Of a DNA stretch of 64,000 nucleotides, positions 1 to 9,917 are shown piece after piece; the stretch's first letter is position 1, and the number at the start of each line of letters is the position of its first letter. The notes beneath the pieces are model-generated. The model made no database searches, was not told where the DNA came from, and worked only from the letters and a program-made list of their open reading frames with translations. This DNA is from an uncultured Flavobacteriales bacterium (GTDB lineage: Bacteria > Bacteroidota > Bacteroidia > Flavobacteriales_D > CAJJDF01): contig CAKZNB010000049.1 of the NCBI GenBank assembly GCA_937129365.1, positions 62,001 through 126,000 on the forward strand, given 5' to 3'. Made by a program: the position numbers and the translations under genes.

Positions 1-999
1 TTCATGTTTCTGTGCGGAACAACTTTCTCTCAAAAAGATAGAAAAAACTATGATACAACTTATCTCAAAGAATTTTCACACAATTTTTATCCCTATACTT
101 TTACCAATGTAAAGAATCACAATTTATATTTTAGTAATTTGTACGAAGGTGAAAATTGGGTAAATTATTCCCCTAATTCTCCATTGTATTTAGGTTTTGG
201 ATTTGATTATAAATGGGCGACTTTTAGTTATGCTTTTCCATTGCAAAGCAGGGCAGATAAAAAAGGAAGTAACTTCAATATATTTTATGGAATGAGTAGG
301 CGTAAGTTTAGGTTTTCGCTTATGTATCAGCAGTATCAGGGTTTTTTTAGAGATGATCCTACATTGCCAGAAGATTGGTTTGCGACTAATAATAATTATC
401 CTTTTCGTCCAGATATTTCAGATTATATTATTCAGGGAACATTTTTTTATATTTTTAATAATAAGCGAGTTTCTTACCGTTCCTCTTTTTTATATCTCGA
501 AAAACAATTAAAAAGTGCAGGTTCGTTTACTGCCGGAACGGATTTTTTTATCTCAGGAGTTACTGCAGATTCTTCCTTAATTCCCTTAGCCTTAGACTCT
601 AGTTTTGGAGAGGGAGTGAAAAGTCAAAAATTATTGGATATAAATTTAGGAATAAAAGTGGGGTACATGTATACTTGGGTGTTTCATAAAAACTGGCATT
701 TGTCAGGGCATTTATCACCCACATTGTACTTCAATAAAGATCGCTTGTTTCAAGAAAGAAACGACATGGATAGTGTATCTAATTTTTCTCGTTCAATTTT
801 TTTAGGTTTTAGTTATCGATTTGTTTTAGGATATGACAATGATGATTTCTTTGGAGGCTTAATTTTGAACGGAACCAACACCAAACAAGATTTTTCTAAA
901 AGCTCGTTTAGTTCAGATTATTCGGTAGTAGAGATTTATTTTGGTAAACGAATGAACCTGCACTTACGAAGAAAAGAAAAAAGAAAAACCTTTGACTGA
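1..999 (+). CDS. DUF4421 family outer-membrane-type protein (5' partial)
   Basis: The reading frame is open to the left edge, and the first visible residues (FMFLCGTTFSQ) look like the end of a signal peptide. The ATG at base 4 is therefore probably internal and the gene starts outside the window. After the presumed cleavage come a DTTY motif, a YSPNSPLYLGFGFDYKW stretch and alternating aromatic/polar strands, which is the pattern of the Bacteroidota DUF4421 family. Members are predicted outer-membrane beta-barrel-like proteins of unknown function. The C-terminus ends in a very basic tail (RRKEKRKTFD), which is unusual for a barrel and may lie in the periplasm. The stop codon overlaps the start of the pnuC-like gene by 8 bases, so the two are probably translated together. 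The family call is by eye. Confidence 0.7.
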   Translation, partial: FMFLCGTTFSQKDRKNYDTTYLKEFSHNFYPYTFTNVKNHNLYFSNLYEGENWVNYSPNSPLYLGFGFDYKWATFSYAFPLQSRADKKGSNFNIFYGMSRRKFRFSLMYQQYQGFFRDDPTLPEDWFATNNNYPFRPDISDYIIQGTFFYIFNNKRVSYRSSFLYLEKQLKSAGSFTAGTDFFISGVTADSSLIPLALDSSFGEGVKSQKLLDINLGIKVGYMYTWVFHKNWHLSGHLSPTLYFNKDRLFQERNDMDSVSNFSRSIFLGFSYRFVLGYDNDDFFGGLILNGTNTKQDFSKSSFSSDYSVVEIYFGKRMNLHLRRKEKRKTFD

Positions 1000-1558
1000 T
1001 TCGATATCAAATATTAAGAGGCAACAATTTCTGTTTCTCGAAATTTTAGCAATAGCTTTTGGGGTACTGTATACAGTTTTATATATCAAAGAAGTGCAAT
1101 TTTGTTTTGCATTTGCAGTTCTGGGAGCAATTATTTATAGTTATCTGTGTTACAAACGAAAAATTTTTGCAGAGTCCTTCCTACAAGTTTTTTATATTTT
1201 CTCAGCCATATATGGTTGGCTCAATTGGGGTGAATATAATGTAAATAGCTATTCACTTTCTACTCAGTTAATTTTCTTATTTGTAACCACAATTGTCATG
1301 GTTGTAGTTGGTTTTTTCTTGAAGAATAAAACAGAATCAAAACTTCCTTTTATGGATTCTTTCACCACAGTTTTTAGTTTAACAGGAACGTGGCTTATGG
1401 TGAATTTTATTCACGAAACCTGGCTATATTTTATAGCTATTAATGCAGTTTCTATGTTTCTGTATTATCAGCGAGGAATGAAGTTGAGTGTGTTTTTATA
1501 TGCGTTTTATGTGTATTTAAGCATTGCTGGTTGGTTTGGATGGGAGTTGATTTTTTAG
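992..1558 (+). CDS. pnuC: PnuC-like nicotinamide riboside/NMN transporter
   Basis: A 188-residue, almost wholly hydrophobic protein with about seven membrane segments. It has the aromatic PnuC signature repeated twice: IYGWLNWG around residues 73-80 and AGWFGWEL at the end. PnuC proteins carry nicotinamide riboside or related vitamin precursors across the inner membrane by facilitated diffusion, coupled to intracellular phosphorylation. The start used here is TTG and lies inside the last codons of the DUF4421 gene, so translation is probably coupled. There is no thiamine or NAD biosynthesis gene next to it and no room for a riboswitch, so the substrate cannot be told from context. It converges on dtd with one base between the stops. 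Confidence 0.8.
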   Translation: MTDSISNIKRQQFLFLEILAIAFGVLYTVLYIKEVQFCFAFAVLGAIIYSYLCYKRKIFAESFLQVFYIFSAIYGWLNWGEYNVNSYSLSTQLIFLFVTTIVMVVVGFFLKNKTESKLPFMDSFTTVFSLTGTWLMVNFIHETWLYFIAINAVSMFLYYQRGMKLSVFLYAFYVYLSIAGWFGWELIF

Positions 1559-1559
1559 A

Positions 1560-2012
1560 TTACTCTTTATCCTTGGAATCTAACATAATAGTAACAGGCC
1601 CATCGTTAATTAATTGCACTTTCATATCAGCCCCAAAAACTCCAGTTTTCACTTCGTTAGTGAGTTGGTTTTGAATTGTTTTGATAAATTTTTCATACAG
1701 TGGAATTGCAATCTTTGACTTTGCAGATTTGATAAACGAAGGACGATTTCCTTTTTTAGTAGAAGCATATAAAGTGAATTGGCTCACCACCAAAACTTCT
1801 CCGCTAATATCTTGAATAGAGAGATTCATTTTTCCTTCATTATCTCCAAAAATTCGCATATTCGAAATTTTCTTCACCAACCAATCAATGTCTTCCTTAG
1901 AATCGTTTTCTTCGATACCAAGAAAAATTAAAAAACCATTGCCAATTTGTGAAAACAATCTGCTTTCAATAGTAACCGAAGCTTCCGAAACTCTTTGTAG
2001 AATTGCTCTCAT
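1560..2012 (-). CDS. dtd: D-aminoacyl-tRNA deacylase
   Basis: A 150-residue protein of normal DTD length. Both family motifs are present: SQFT at residues 77-80, which holds the catalytic-pocket serine/threonine region, and NDGPVT at 136-141, the cross-subunit motif of the homodimer. DTD hydrolyses D-amino acids, and misacylated glycine, from tRNA in the cytosol as a proofreading step. It starts at an ATG 9 bases after the rsgA stop on the same strand, so rsgA-dtd is likely one transcript. Nothing is missing. Confidence 0.95.
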   Translation of the reverse strand: MRAILQRVSEASVTIESRLFSQIGNGFLIFLGIEENDSKEDIDWLVKKISNMRIFGDNEGKMNLSIQDISGEVLVVSQFTLYASTKKGNRPSFIKSAKSKIAIPLYEKFIKTIQNQLTNEVKTGVFGADMKVQLINDGPVTIMLDSKDKE

Positions 2013-2021
2013 AATTAACTG

Positions 2022-2969
2022 CTATTTCGGAGCATATAAGCTTTCTCTAAATCCACTCACATCATCACCATGGTAAAGATTCAGGTAGTTTTCATACCTA
2101 GAGATTGAGATTTTACCATCCTCAACAGCCTGCTTAACTGCACATTTTGGTTCGTTAACATGCACACAATTATTAAACTTACATTCATTCATTATTTCTC
2201 TCATTTCAGGGAAATAGTGATGGATTTCTTCTTTTTCAATATCCACAATTCCAAGTCCTTTAATTCCTGGTGTATCAATAATATGTCCTCCAAAATTTAA
2301 CTCGTGCATCTCAGCAAATGTAGTAGTGTGTTTTCCCTGGTTATGAGAATCTGAAATATCACTTGTTTTTATATTTAACTTATTGTCAATAAGATTTATA
2401 AGAGTTGATTTTCCAACGCCAGAATTTCCAGAAAAAACCGAAGTTTTGTCTTTCATTTCTTTTTTTACTTCCTCAATTCCAATATTTTTTTCAGCTGAGG
2501 TTTGATAGCAATTAAATCCTATTTTGGAGTAAATTTCAATGAGTTGGTTCATTTCCTCAACTTCATTCTCGTTGTATAGATCAATTTTATTAAAAATAAG
2601 GCTAACAGGAATGTTGTAAGCCTCAGCAGAAACCAAAAATCTATCAATAAAATTGGGGTATGTTTTAGGGTGGTTTATAGTAATAACCAAAAAAGCCATA
2701 TCAATGTTAGAAGCTAAAATATGTGCTCTTTTTGAAAGATTTACCGATTTACGGATGATGTAGTTTTTCCTTGGTTCAATCTCAACAATAATTCCGCTTC
2801 CTTCTTCTTGAATTTCTATCTGCACCAAATCACCTACAGTAACTGGGCTGGTAGTTTTAATTTCTTTTAACCTGAACTTCCCTTTAATTCTGCAATTAAT
2901 AATCTCGTTGTTTTCGGTTTTTACCGAATACCAACTTCCTGTAGATTTTATTACTAGCCCTTTTTTCAA
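2022..2969 (-). CDS. rsgA: Ribosome small-subunit-dependent GTPase A
   Basis: A 315-residue circularly permuted GTPase that helps mature the 30S subunit. Domains in order are an N-terminal OB fold (about residues 1-65), the permuted GTPase domain with NKID (127-130), then the P-loop GNSGVGKST (181-189) and DTPG (near 235), and a C-terminal zinc-binding domain with a Cys/His set in CKFNNCVHVNEPKC. The order G4-G1-G3 is the permutation typical of RsgA/YjeQ. It heads a two-gene minus-strand unit with dtd and is divergent from gldA. Confidence 0.95.
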   Translation of the reverse strand: MKKGLVIKSTGSWYSVKTENNEIINCRIKGKFRLKEIKTTSPVTVGDLVQIEIQEEGSGIIVEIEPRKNYIIRKSVNLSKRAHILASNIDMAFLVITINHPKTYPNFIDRFLVSAEAYNIPVSLIFNKIDLYNENEVEEMNQLIEIYSKIGFNCYQTSAEKNIGIEEVKKEMKDKTSVFSGNSGVGKSTLINLIDNKLNIKTSDISDSHNQGKHTTTFAEMHELNFGGHIIDTPGIKGLGIVDIEKEEIHHYFPEMREIMNECKFNNCVHVNEPKCAVKQAVEDGKISISRYENYLNLYHGDDVSGFRESLYAPK

Positions 2970-3085
2970 TAGAAATTATTCTTTTTCAAATGTAATGTAA
3001 TTATCAATAAATTAAAACTCAAGTAAGCCAAATGGTTATGGAAAATTCCTTATTTTTAAGGATTATTTAATCCTAACTCTCAGGA

Positions 3086-3991
3086 ATGTCGATAGAAATT
3101 AAAAATGTTACGAAAGAATACGGACTTCAAAAAGCTTTGAATGAGGTTTCTTTTACTGTAAATCAAGGAGAAATTTTAGGTTTTTTAGGCCCAAATGGTG
3201 CTGGAAAATCTACATTAATGAAAATAATAACCTGTTACATTCCACCCACTTCAGGGACTGTAATTGTAGATGGTTATGATGTATTGGAGGATTCACTTGA
3301 AATAAGAAAAAAAGTAGGGTATTTACCAGAGCACAATCCATTGTATTTGGATATGTATGTGAAGGAATATTTAGGTTTTATTGCAGGTATTCATAAACTT
3401 AATAAGAAAAAACAAAAAGTAGCTAATGCCATTGATTTAGTAGGATTAGGATTAGAGCAGAGTAAAAAAATAGGACAATTATCAAAAGGATATAAACAAA
3501 GAGTTGGATTGGCACAAGCTTTAATTCACGATCCAAATGTGCTTATTTTGGATGAGCCAACAAGTGGATTGGATCCTAACCAATTGGCTGATATTAGAGA
3601 AGTAATTAAGAATATTGGGAAAGAAAAAACAGTGATGTTTTCTTCTCACATAATGCAAGAAGTAGAAGCGATTTGCGATAGAATTGTAATTATAAATAGA
3701 GGGAATTTGTTAGTAGACAAAGAAGCTTCGCAGATTATGAATGCAAGCTCAAGTCAACAAATTGTAAAAGTAGAATTTGACAACTCTGTTTCTAAAACTG
3801 AACTAAAATCCATAACAGGAGTCAGTAAAGTAACAGATTTAGGAAATAATATTTGGGAGATTACCTCTACTCAATCTGAAGATTTAAGAGCCGAAATTGC
3901 AAAATTTGCTTCAAGCAAAGGTTTGTTGGTGCTTTCTCTCCAAAAAGAAACTCAGAAGCTGGAGAACATATTTAAAGAATTAACTCACTAA
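3086..3991 (+). CDS. gldA: Gliding-motility ABC transporter ATP-binding subunit GldA
   Basis: A 301-residue ABC ATPase with Walker A GPNGAGKST (residues 35-43), signature LSKGYKQR (about 135-142), Walker B LILDEPTSGLDP and a conserved H-loop (FSSHIMQEVE). The N-terminal half closely follows flavobacterial GldA (YLPEHNPLYLDMYVKEYL), with the usual DUF4162-like C-terminal extension of about 80 residues. GldA works with the GldF/GldG membrane subunits, which are not in this window, in the gliding/type IX secretion programme. uvrB follows after only 15 bases. The upstream region holds two overlapping short inverted repeats (around 3047-3074). A general ABC-2 exporter ATPase is the alternative. 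Confidence 0.82.
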   Translation: MSIEIKNVTKEYGLQKALNEVSFTVNQGEILGFLGPNGAGKSTLMKIITCYIPPTSGTVIVDGYDVLEDSLEIRKKVGYLPEHNPLYLDMYVKEYLGFIAGIHKLNKKKQKVANAIDLVGLGLEQSKKIGQLSKGYKQRVGLAQALIHDPNVLILDEPTSGLDPNQLADIREVIKNIGKEKTVMFSSHIMQEVEAICDRIVIINRGNLLVDKEASQIMNASSSQQIVKVEFDNSVSKTELKSITGVSKVTDLGNNIWEITSTQSEDLRAEIAKFASSKGLLVLSLQKETQKLENIFKELTH

Positions 3992-4006
3992 TAGAGAAGA
4001 ATAAGA

Positions 4007-5986
4007 ATGGAATTCAATTTAGTATCAGATTTTAAACCTACTGGAGATCAGCCTACTGCAATCAAAGAATTGGTTGAAGGAGTGAACGATGGAGTTGCAA
4101 GTCAGGTATTACTTGGGGTTACAGGTTCGGGAAAAACTTTTACGGTAGCCAATGTAATTCAAGAAACAAATAAACCAACTTTAGTTCTTTCTCACAACAA
4201 AACTCTGGCAGCCCAACTGTTTGAAGAATTTTCAAATTTTTTCCCAGATAACAGAGTAGAATATTTTGTTTCTTACTACGATTATTACCAACCGGAGGCA
4301 TATTTACCAACCACAGGAACTTATATTGAGAAAGATTTATCAATCAATGATGAAATTGAAAAATTGAGAATTAGAGCTGCTTCAGCTCTAATGTCAGGTA
4401 GAAAAGATGTGATTGTGGTATCCTCCGTTTCTTGTATTTATGGTATTGGCAATCCCTCCAATTTTAAGGATAGTATTTTACAGATTAGAACAGGATTAGT
4501 TGTAACTCGAAATACTTTCTTAGCTCAGTTAGTTGACAATTTATATTCCAGAGCGGGAATTGAATTTGAACGAGGAACCTTTAGAGTGAAAGGAGATACA
4601 GTAGATATTAATTTACCCTACACTGAGTTTTCGTTAAGAATTAGTTTTTGGGGTGATGAAATAGAAGAGATTGAAACCATTGAAAATGATACGGCTCGGA
4701 GAATTGAGAAATTTGACGAATACAGCATTTATCCAGCCAACATTTTTGTTACAGCAAAATCAACAATTCAGGGAGCAATTCATGATATTCAGGACGATAT
4801 GATGGAAAGAATTGACGCTTTTAAAGCTGGTGGTCAACATCTTGAAGCAAAACGGTTGGAGGAAAGAGTTACTCTTGATTTAGAAATGATTCGAGAATTA
4901 GGATATTGCTCAGGAATTGAAAATTACTCAAGATATTTTGATGGGAGGGAAGCAGGCTCCAGACCTTTCTGTCTGTTAGATTATTTTCCAGATGATTTTT
5001 TGATGGTGATTGATGAAAGCCATGTGACTCTGCCTCAAATTAGAGCCATGTATGGAGGAGATAGAAGTAGAAAGATAAACTTAGTAGAACATGGATTTAG
5101 ATTACCTTCTGCGATGGATAATCGTCCTCTGAAGTTTGATGAATTTGAATCTATCACTAAGCAAACTCTATATGTCTCAGCAACTCCTGCTGACTACGAA
5201 CTAGAAAGAGCTGAAGGAGTTTTTGTAGAGCAATTGATACGTCCAACAGGATTGTTAGACCCAAAAATTGAAGTGCGACCAAGTAAAAATCAAATAGATG
5301 ATTTGCTTGAAGAAGTGCATAAAACCATAGCAAACAACGAAAGAGTTCTTGCAACCACTTTAACAAAAAGAATGGCGGAAGAACTACAAAAATACTTGGA
5401 AAAAGTAGGGGTGAGAAGTCGCTATATTCACTCAGATGTAGATACTCTTGATAGAATTGAAATAATAAAAGACTTGCGGTTAGGAGTTTATGATGTGTTG
5501 GTGGGAGTAAACTTATTGAGAGAAGGATTGGATTTACCAGAAGTTTCTTTAATTGTGATTTTGGATGCGGATAAAGAAGGGTTTTTGCGTTCTGAAAGAG
5601 CATTGGTGCAAACAGTGGGAAGAGCGGCAAGAAACGTAAATGGTAGAGTAATTATGTATGCAGACAAAATGACGAACTCTATGCAGCGAACCATTGACGA
5701 AACCGAAAGAAGAAGAGCTACACAAATGGCTTACAACGAAAAACATGGAATTACCCCAACTCCAATTAAGAAAAATTCTGATTCAACTCCTTATCAATTT
5801 CAAAATAATTTAGAAACAGAACAAACAATAGCTGCAGAGGAAGAAATAGAGTATTTGACTAAAAATCAAATAGAAGAAAATATAAAGATGACGCAGAAAG
5901 CAATGGAAAAAGCAGCAAAAGAATTTGATTTTGTGGAAGCTGCAAAACTCAGAGATAAACTAAAAATTTTAAAATCAAAAGCTTAA
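4007..5986 (+). CDS. uvrB: Excinuclease ABC subunit B
   Basis: A 659-residue protein, full length for UvrB. It has Walker A GVTGSGKT (residues 37-44), the beta-hairpin that clamps damaged DNA (YYDYYQPEAYLP, near 92-103), a DESH helicase motif, the C-terminal helicase core with GVNLLREGLDLPE and the QTVGRAARN motif, and a C-terminal UVR domain (about 620-655) that contacts UvrC. It verifies lesions in nucleotide excision repair. It sits directly behind gldA and is probably co-transcribed. uvrA and uvrC are not in the window. Confidence 0.98.
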   Translation: MEFNLVSDFKPTGDQPTAIKELVEGVNDGVASQVLLGVTGSGKTFTVANVIQETNKPTLVLSHNKTLAAQLFEEFSNFFPDNRVEYFVSYYDYYQPEAYLPTTGTYIEKDLSINDEIEKLRIRAASALMSGRKDVIVVSSVSCIYGIGNPSNFKDSILQIRTGLVVTRNTFLAQLVDNLYSRAGIEFERGTFRVKGDTVDINLPYTEFSLRISFWGDEIEEIETIENDTARRIEKFDEYSIYPANIFVTAKSTIQGAIHDIQDDMMERIDAFKAGGQHLEAKRLEERVTLDLEMIRELGYCSGIENYSRYFDGREAGSRPFCLLDYFPDDFLMVIDESHVTLPQIRAMYGGDRSRKINLVEHGFRLPSAMDNRPLKFDEFESITKQTLYVSATPADYELERAEGVFVEQLIRPTGLLDPKIEVRPSKNQIDDLLEEVHKTIANNERVLATTLTKRMAEELQKYLEKVGVRSRYIHSDVDTLDRIEIIKDLRLGVYDVLVGVNLLREGLDLPEVSLIVILDADKEGFLRSERALVQTVGRAARNVNGRVIMYADKMTNSMQRTIDETERRRATQMAYNEKHGITPTPIKKNSDSTPYQFQNNLETEQTIAAEEEIEYLTKNQIEENIKMTQKAMEKAAKEFDFVEAAKLRDKLKILKSKA

Positions 5987-6059
5987 AAACACATTTCGTT
6001 ACGATATTAAGCAACCTAATGAGCAGAATACCGTATTTTTAACAGAAGAAAACCAACCT

Positions 6060-9000
6060 ATGAAAAATTTTTATTTAATTGCCATTTCAATTTTAATCAC
6101 TTTTGGATTAAACGCCCAAACTTCACCCAGTAGTTCTTACCCTCAAATACCAGGAAAAACCGTTCCTTTTGCTGGTGAACAATGTGCTTCACATTACATG
6201 GATGAGTTTCTTAAAAGGTTTGATGCAAATTATAATCTGAAGAGACAACAAATTGAACAGCACACTCAAAACTATATTCAGAATCAGGCTTCAAGTCGTT
6301 CAGGAGGAAGAGGGGTTGTTTATACTGTTCCAATTGTATTTCACGTTTTGCACTCAGGTGAAGCATTAGGAGATTCAACTAACATTCCTGATGCTCAAAT
6401 TATGTCTTGTATAGCTGCATTAAATAGGGATTTTAGAAGAAACGGAGCTGATGGAGGAATTGCTCAGACTGGTCCACTTGGTGCAGATGCTGAGATAGAG
6501 TTTTGTTTGGCAAGAAGAGACCCTAGTGGAAATTTCACTTCTGGTATTACTAGGCACGATATGTCAGGAAATCAGGGTTATTTAGATAGTGGAGTTTATC
6601 ATAATGCTTCATGGCGAAGTGACGCATCTATGAAAGCAATGGTACAATGGAATCCAGCTCAATACATTAATGTTTGGGTAGTTAATAAAATAAAAAGTAC
6701 AACAAATATCTACGCTGGAGGTGGAGGAGGTGTTATTGGTTACGCTACTTTTCCAGGAGGTTCTTCAGCATCTGATGGAGTTGTAATTCGTTTTAGTGCT
6801 ACTGGAAATGATATCTCTGGAGCAAGAGGTTTTAATCTTTGGTCTGCTACTAATGATAACAGAGTGTTGACTCATGAAATGGGGCACTATTTTAATTTAT
6901 ATCATACATTTCATAATACAAGCTCATGTACACCGGGAACTCCTTGTGCTACTTCAGGAGATTTATGTTGTGATACACCACCAACTTCGGTAGGGACAGG
7001 AAATGCATGTGTGTCAAAACCTTGTCCTTTAGATAATGTTGAAAATTACATGCAGTACCAAAACGGTGCTTGTGCTTCAGATTTTACGCCAAATCAAATT
7101 ACAAGAATGAGAGCTGTTTTAGCTTCGGGAGGAGCAAGGCATGCTTTGACGACTACTCAAAACTGTACTTCGCCACATCAATACAATCCCTCTTTGGTTA
7201 GTGTATTTTACCCAACGGATACGGTTTGTTCTACAACAATTCCAGGCTATGCAGTTGTATGTAACGGAGGAAGTGATACGTTGAGGTCTTTTTCAGTAAA
7301 ATACCAAATTGACGCAGGAGCAATACTTACTTATTTCTGGTCAGGAAAAATGGCACCAGCTGAATGTGATACCATTGCTTTACCAGGTATATTGACAACA
7401 GTAGGTGCTCATACATATAATGTGTCAATAGATTCTACACTTATTAATGGAAGTCATAACGATGGATTAACTAGTGATAATAATTTATCTACAGCTTTTT
7501 ATTCAAAAGAAGGATTTTCGGTATTAGTAAATATCAACACCGATTGTAGTGCTCAAGAAATTTCTTGGGTAATTAGAGATACTTTTGGCGGAATATGGGA
7601 GAGTGGCAATGGTTATCCACAAAAAATTCAATCAATATTTGAAACAGCTTGTTTAGATACAGGTTGCTATGAATTTGTTATATACGATTCTGGAGGAGAT
7701 GGATTACAGAAAAAGTTTTTCTGTCCTAATGATGGAAACTTTACTATCACTGATGCAGCATCTGGTCAAGTTATTGCTAAATCTTTAAGTCCAAATTTTG
7801 GTGATTCCGCAGTTTATAGCTTTTGCTTACCATATAATTCTCAATTGATTCCAGGTTTTGAAGGATGTGATACAATTTATAAAGGATTTCAAGTTTTCTT
7901 TAAAGATACATCTATTTCTTTTCCAGCAGCATATAGGTGGGATTGGGATTTTGGAGATGGAACTTTTTCTACACAAAAAAATCCAGTTAAAATTTATAAC
8001 ACATTAGGTACTTACAATGTCAAAATGGTAGTGGAAAACGCTTCGTTACTTGATTCTATAACATCACCAGGATGTGTAGTAGTAATTCCTACACCACCAG
8101 GATACTGTGATACATTAGATAATTATGACTTGGCTGTAGATTCAATGATATACTATAATTTATTAGGTACTTGGGGTTATTATCCAGGGCATAATGGAGC
8201 CAATATCAAAGGATATGCAGAACCTTTTACACTTGCAAGTCCTACTAATTCTATTCAGAGAGTTATATTGCCAGTAGTAAGAGCAGATGCTGGTTCCCCT
8301 ACTTCTACTTTTGTTGTCAATATATATGATGATAATTCAGGAGCACCAGGAAATGTATTATCATCTGATACGGTTCTTATTAGTAGTTTGGTTGCAGGAA
8401 TTAGCAATGAAGTTTACCTTACAACTCCACCATTTCTTACAGGGAATTTTTGGGCAGGTATTGAGATTGATTATACCAATGGAGATACATTAGTAATAAC
8501 AACTGCAAATAACAGAATTGCGGGTCTTAATACTACTTATGTTAAAACTGCTGGAATTTGGCAAAGTTCTAATACTGTAGCCTCAATTAATACATCTACT
8601 GGTATTAGAGTAATTTATACTGATTTACCTTCAACTGGTACAGTGAATATTACTAGAAACAGAATTTGTCAAGGGCAGACAACAACTTTTAGTGCAACAG
8701 GGTTGGCTAACTATGATTCATTAAAGTGGTTCTTTCCAGGAGGTTCACCTGCATTTTCAACCAACACAACTCAGACAGTAACTTATACTTCTCCGGGTAT
8801 TTATAAGGCTATTCTATATCTAGAAGGTATTTGTTCTAACGATAGTTTAATAAACACTATAATTGTTGATACTGCTGGAGCAACTGCAAGTTTTACGGAG
8901 AGTTCATTAGCAATTTGTGAACAAGATACTGTAGTATTTAATGGAAGTATTTCAGGGCAGGGAACTATCTATTGGACTTATCCTTCAGGAGTTCCAAGTA

Positions 9001-9848
9001 CTTCAAATTTAGAGGATAATACAATTTTGTTTAATACGCCTGGTGTTTATAATGTAAAAATGAAAGTAGATAATGGATGTGGTGCGGATAGTGTTTCAAA
9101 AGTATTAACTGTAAGAGCATATCCTTCAACGCAAATATCTCCTGGAGATACAACTATTTGCGATAGAACATCTATTTCATTAAGTGCTAGTGGAGGAAGT
9201 GCATATTCATGGAGCCAAGGAGCAACAACACAAAATATTACGGTTTCTCCTGCTGTAACCACTCAATTTTGGGCTGTAGCTAGTAATGCAAATTGTCCAG
9301 GTGATACTGCTTATGTGAGAATTACAAATAATCCTATACCTAATGTTACACCAAACGCAAACCCTACGGTTGTATGTTTAGGAAGTGCTATATATTTTAG
9401 TATGACAGGATCAAATGCTATTACATATGATTGGAATTACGGAGATGGAAACACTTCTACAACTCCTAACGCTAGTCATACTTATGCTAGCCCAGGAACA
9501 TATACAGCTACCCTAAAAGGAACCTATGGAGTGTGTGACAGTAGTACAACCATACAGGTTACCGTAAATGATTGTACAGGATTAGAAGAAGAAAATTTAG
9601 GGAAATCAATTCTAGTATATCCAAACCCTGCTGATAGGTTTTTGAATATTTCAATTTTGGAAAGTAAAATGAAAAATATCGAAATGGCTATTTTTAATAG
9701 CTCAGGACAATTGGTTTATTCTAAAACGATTCCTGATAACTCTGTTCAAACTACTATTGATGTGAATGAATTTTCTGAGGGAGTTTATTTAATACGATTT
9801 AATTCAGAGAATACTGTATTCACCAAAAAATTGATAATTGTTAAGTAA
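6060..9848 (+). CDS. Secreted M43-family zinc metalloprotease with PKD domains and type IX sorting signal
   Basis: A 1262-residue exported protein. A signal peptide (residues 1-20) is followed by a propeptide-like region and a pappalysin-type M43 catalytic domain. The zinc site HEMGHYFNLYH lies near residues 272-282, and several cysteine pairs follow (CTPGTPC, CCDTPP). Next come a domain with SGGDGLQ-type turns (about 480-595), a PKD domain (WDWDFGDGTFS, near 625), a discoidin-like beta domain, further PKD/Ig-like repeats (for example YDWNYGDGNTS near 1127) and a type A type IX C-terminal sorting domain (VYPNPADRFLNI to the end, KLIIVK). It should be secreted through the T9SS and cleaved or anchored at the cell surface. 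A strong terminator follows. Confidence 0.9.
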   Translation: MKNFYLIAISILITFGLNAQTSPSSSYPQIPGKTVPFAGEQCASHYMDEFLKRFDANYNLKRQQIEQHTQNYIQNQASSRSGGRGVVYTVPIVFHVLHSGEALGDSTNIPDAQIMSCIAALNRDFRRNGADGGIAQTGPLGADAEIEFCLARRDPSGNFTSGITRHDMSGNQGYLDSGVYHNASWRSDASMKAMVQWNPAQYINVWVVNKIKSTTNIYAGGGGGVIGYATFPGGSSASDGVVIRFSATGNDISGARGFNLWSATNDNRVLTHEMGHYFNLYHTFHNTSSCTPGTPCATSGDLCCDTPPTSVGTGNACVSKPCPLDNVENYMQYQNGACASDFTPNQITRMRAVLASGGARHALTTTQNCTSPHQYNPSLVSVFYPTDTVCSTTIPGYAVVCNGGSDTLRSFSVKYQIDAGAILTYFWSGKMAPAECDTIALPGILTTVGAHTYNVSIDSTLINGSHNDGLTSDNNLSTAFYSKEGFSVLVNINTDCSAQEISWVIRDTFGGIWESGNGYPQKIQSIFETACLDTGCYEFVIYDSGGDGLQKKFFCPNDGNFTITDAASGQVIAKSLSPNFGDSAVYSFCLPYNSQLIPGFEGCDTIYKGFQVFFKDTSISFPAAYRWDWDFGDGTFSTQKNPVKIYNTLGTYNVKMVVENASLLDSITSPGCVVVIPTPPGYCDTLDNYDLAVDSMIYYNLLGTWGYYPGHNGANIKGYAEPFTLASPTNSIQRVILPVVRADAGSPTSTFVVNIYDDNSGAPGNVLSSDTVLISSLVAGISNEVYLTTPPFLTGNFWAGIEIDYTNGDTLVITTANNRIAGLNTTYVKTAGIWQSSNTVASINTSTGIRVIYTDLPSTGTVNITRNRICQGQTTTFSATGLANYDSLKWFFPGGSPAFSTNTTQTVTYTSPGIYKAILYLEGICSNDSLINTIIVDTAGATASFTESSLAICEQDTVVFNGSISGQGTIYWTYPSGVPSTSNLEDNTILFNTPGVYNVKMKVDNGCGADSVSKVLTVRAYPSTQISPGDTTICDRTSISLSASGGSAYSWSQGATTQNITVSPAVTTQFWAVASNANCPGDTAYVRITNNPIPNVTPNANPTVVCLGSAIYFSMTGSNAITYDWNYGDGNTSTTPNASHTYASPGTYTATLKGTYGVCDSSTTIQVTVNDCTGLEEENLGKSILVYPNPADRFLNISILESKMKNIEMAIFNSSGQLVYSKTIPDNSVQTTIDVNEFSEGVYLIRFNSENTVFTKKLIIVK

Positions 9849-9870
9849 TTAGCTTTTATTCTCAACTTTA

Positions 9871-9907
9871 AAACTCCATCTGATGTTTCAGATGGAGTTT
9901 TTTTTAT
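9871..9907 (+). terminator. Intrinsic terminator after the M43 protease gene
   Basis: A perfect 13-base-pair stem (AAACTCCATCTGA / TCAGATGGAGTTT) with a TGTT loop is followed by a run of eight or more T. It lies 22 bases after the protease stop. The T-run is followed at once by a TATATTTA promoter-like element and the Crp/Fnr gene, so it separates two transcription units. Confidence 0.93.
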
Positions 9908-9917
9908 ATTTACAACT

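Noticed and set aside
5157-5630. Minus-strand ORF of 157 aa inside uvrB
   Set aside because: Leucine/phenylalanine/proline-rich shadow frame of a well-matched uvrB; no motif or promoter.
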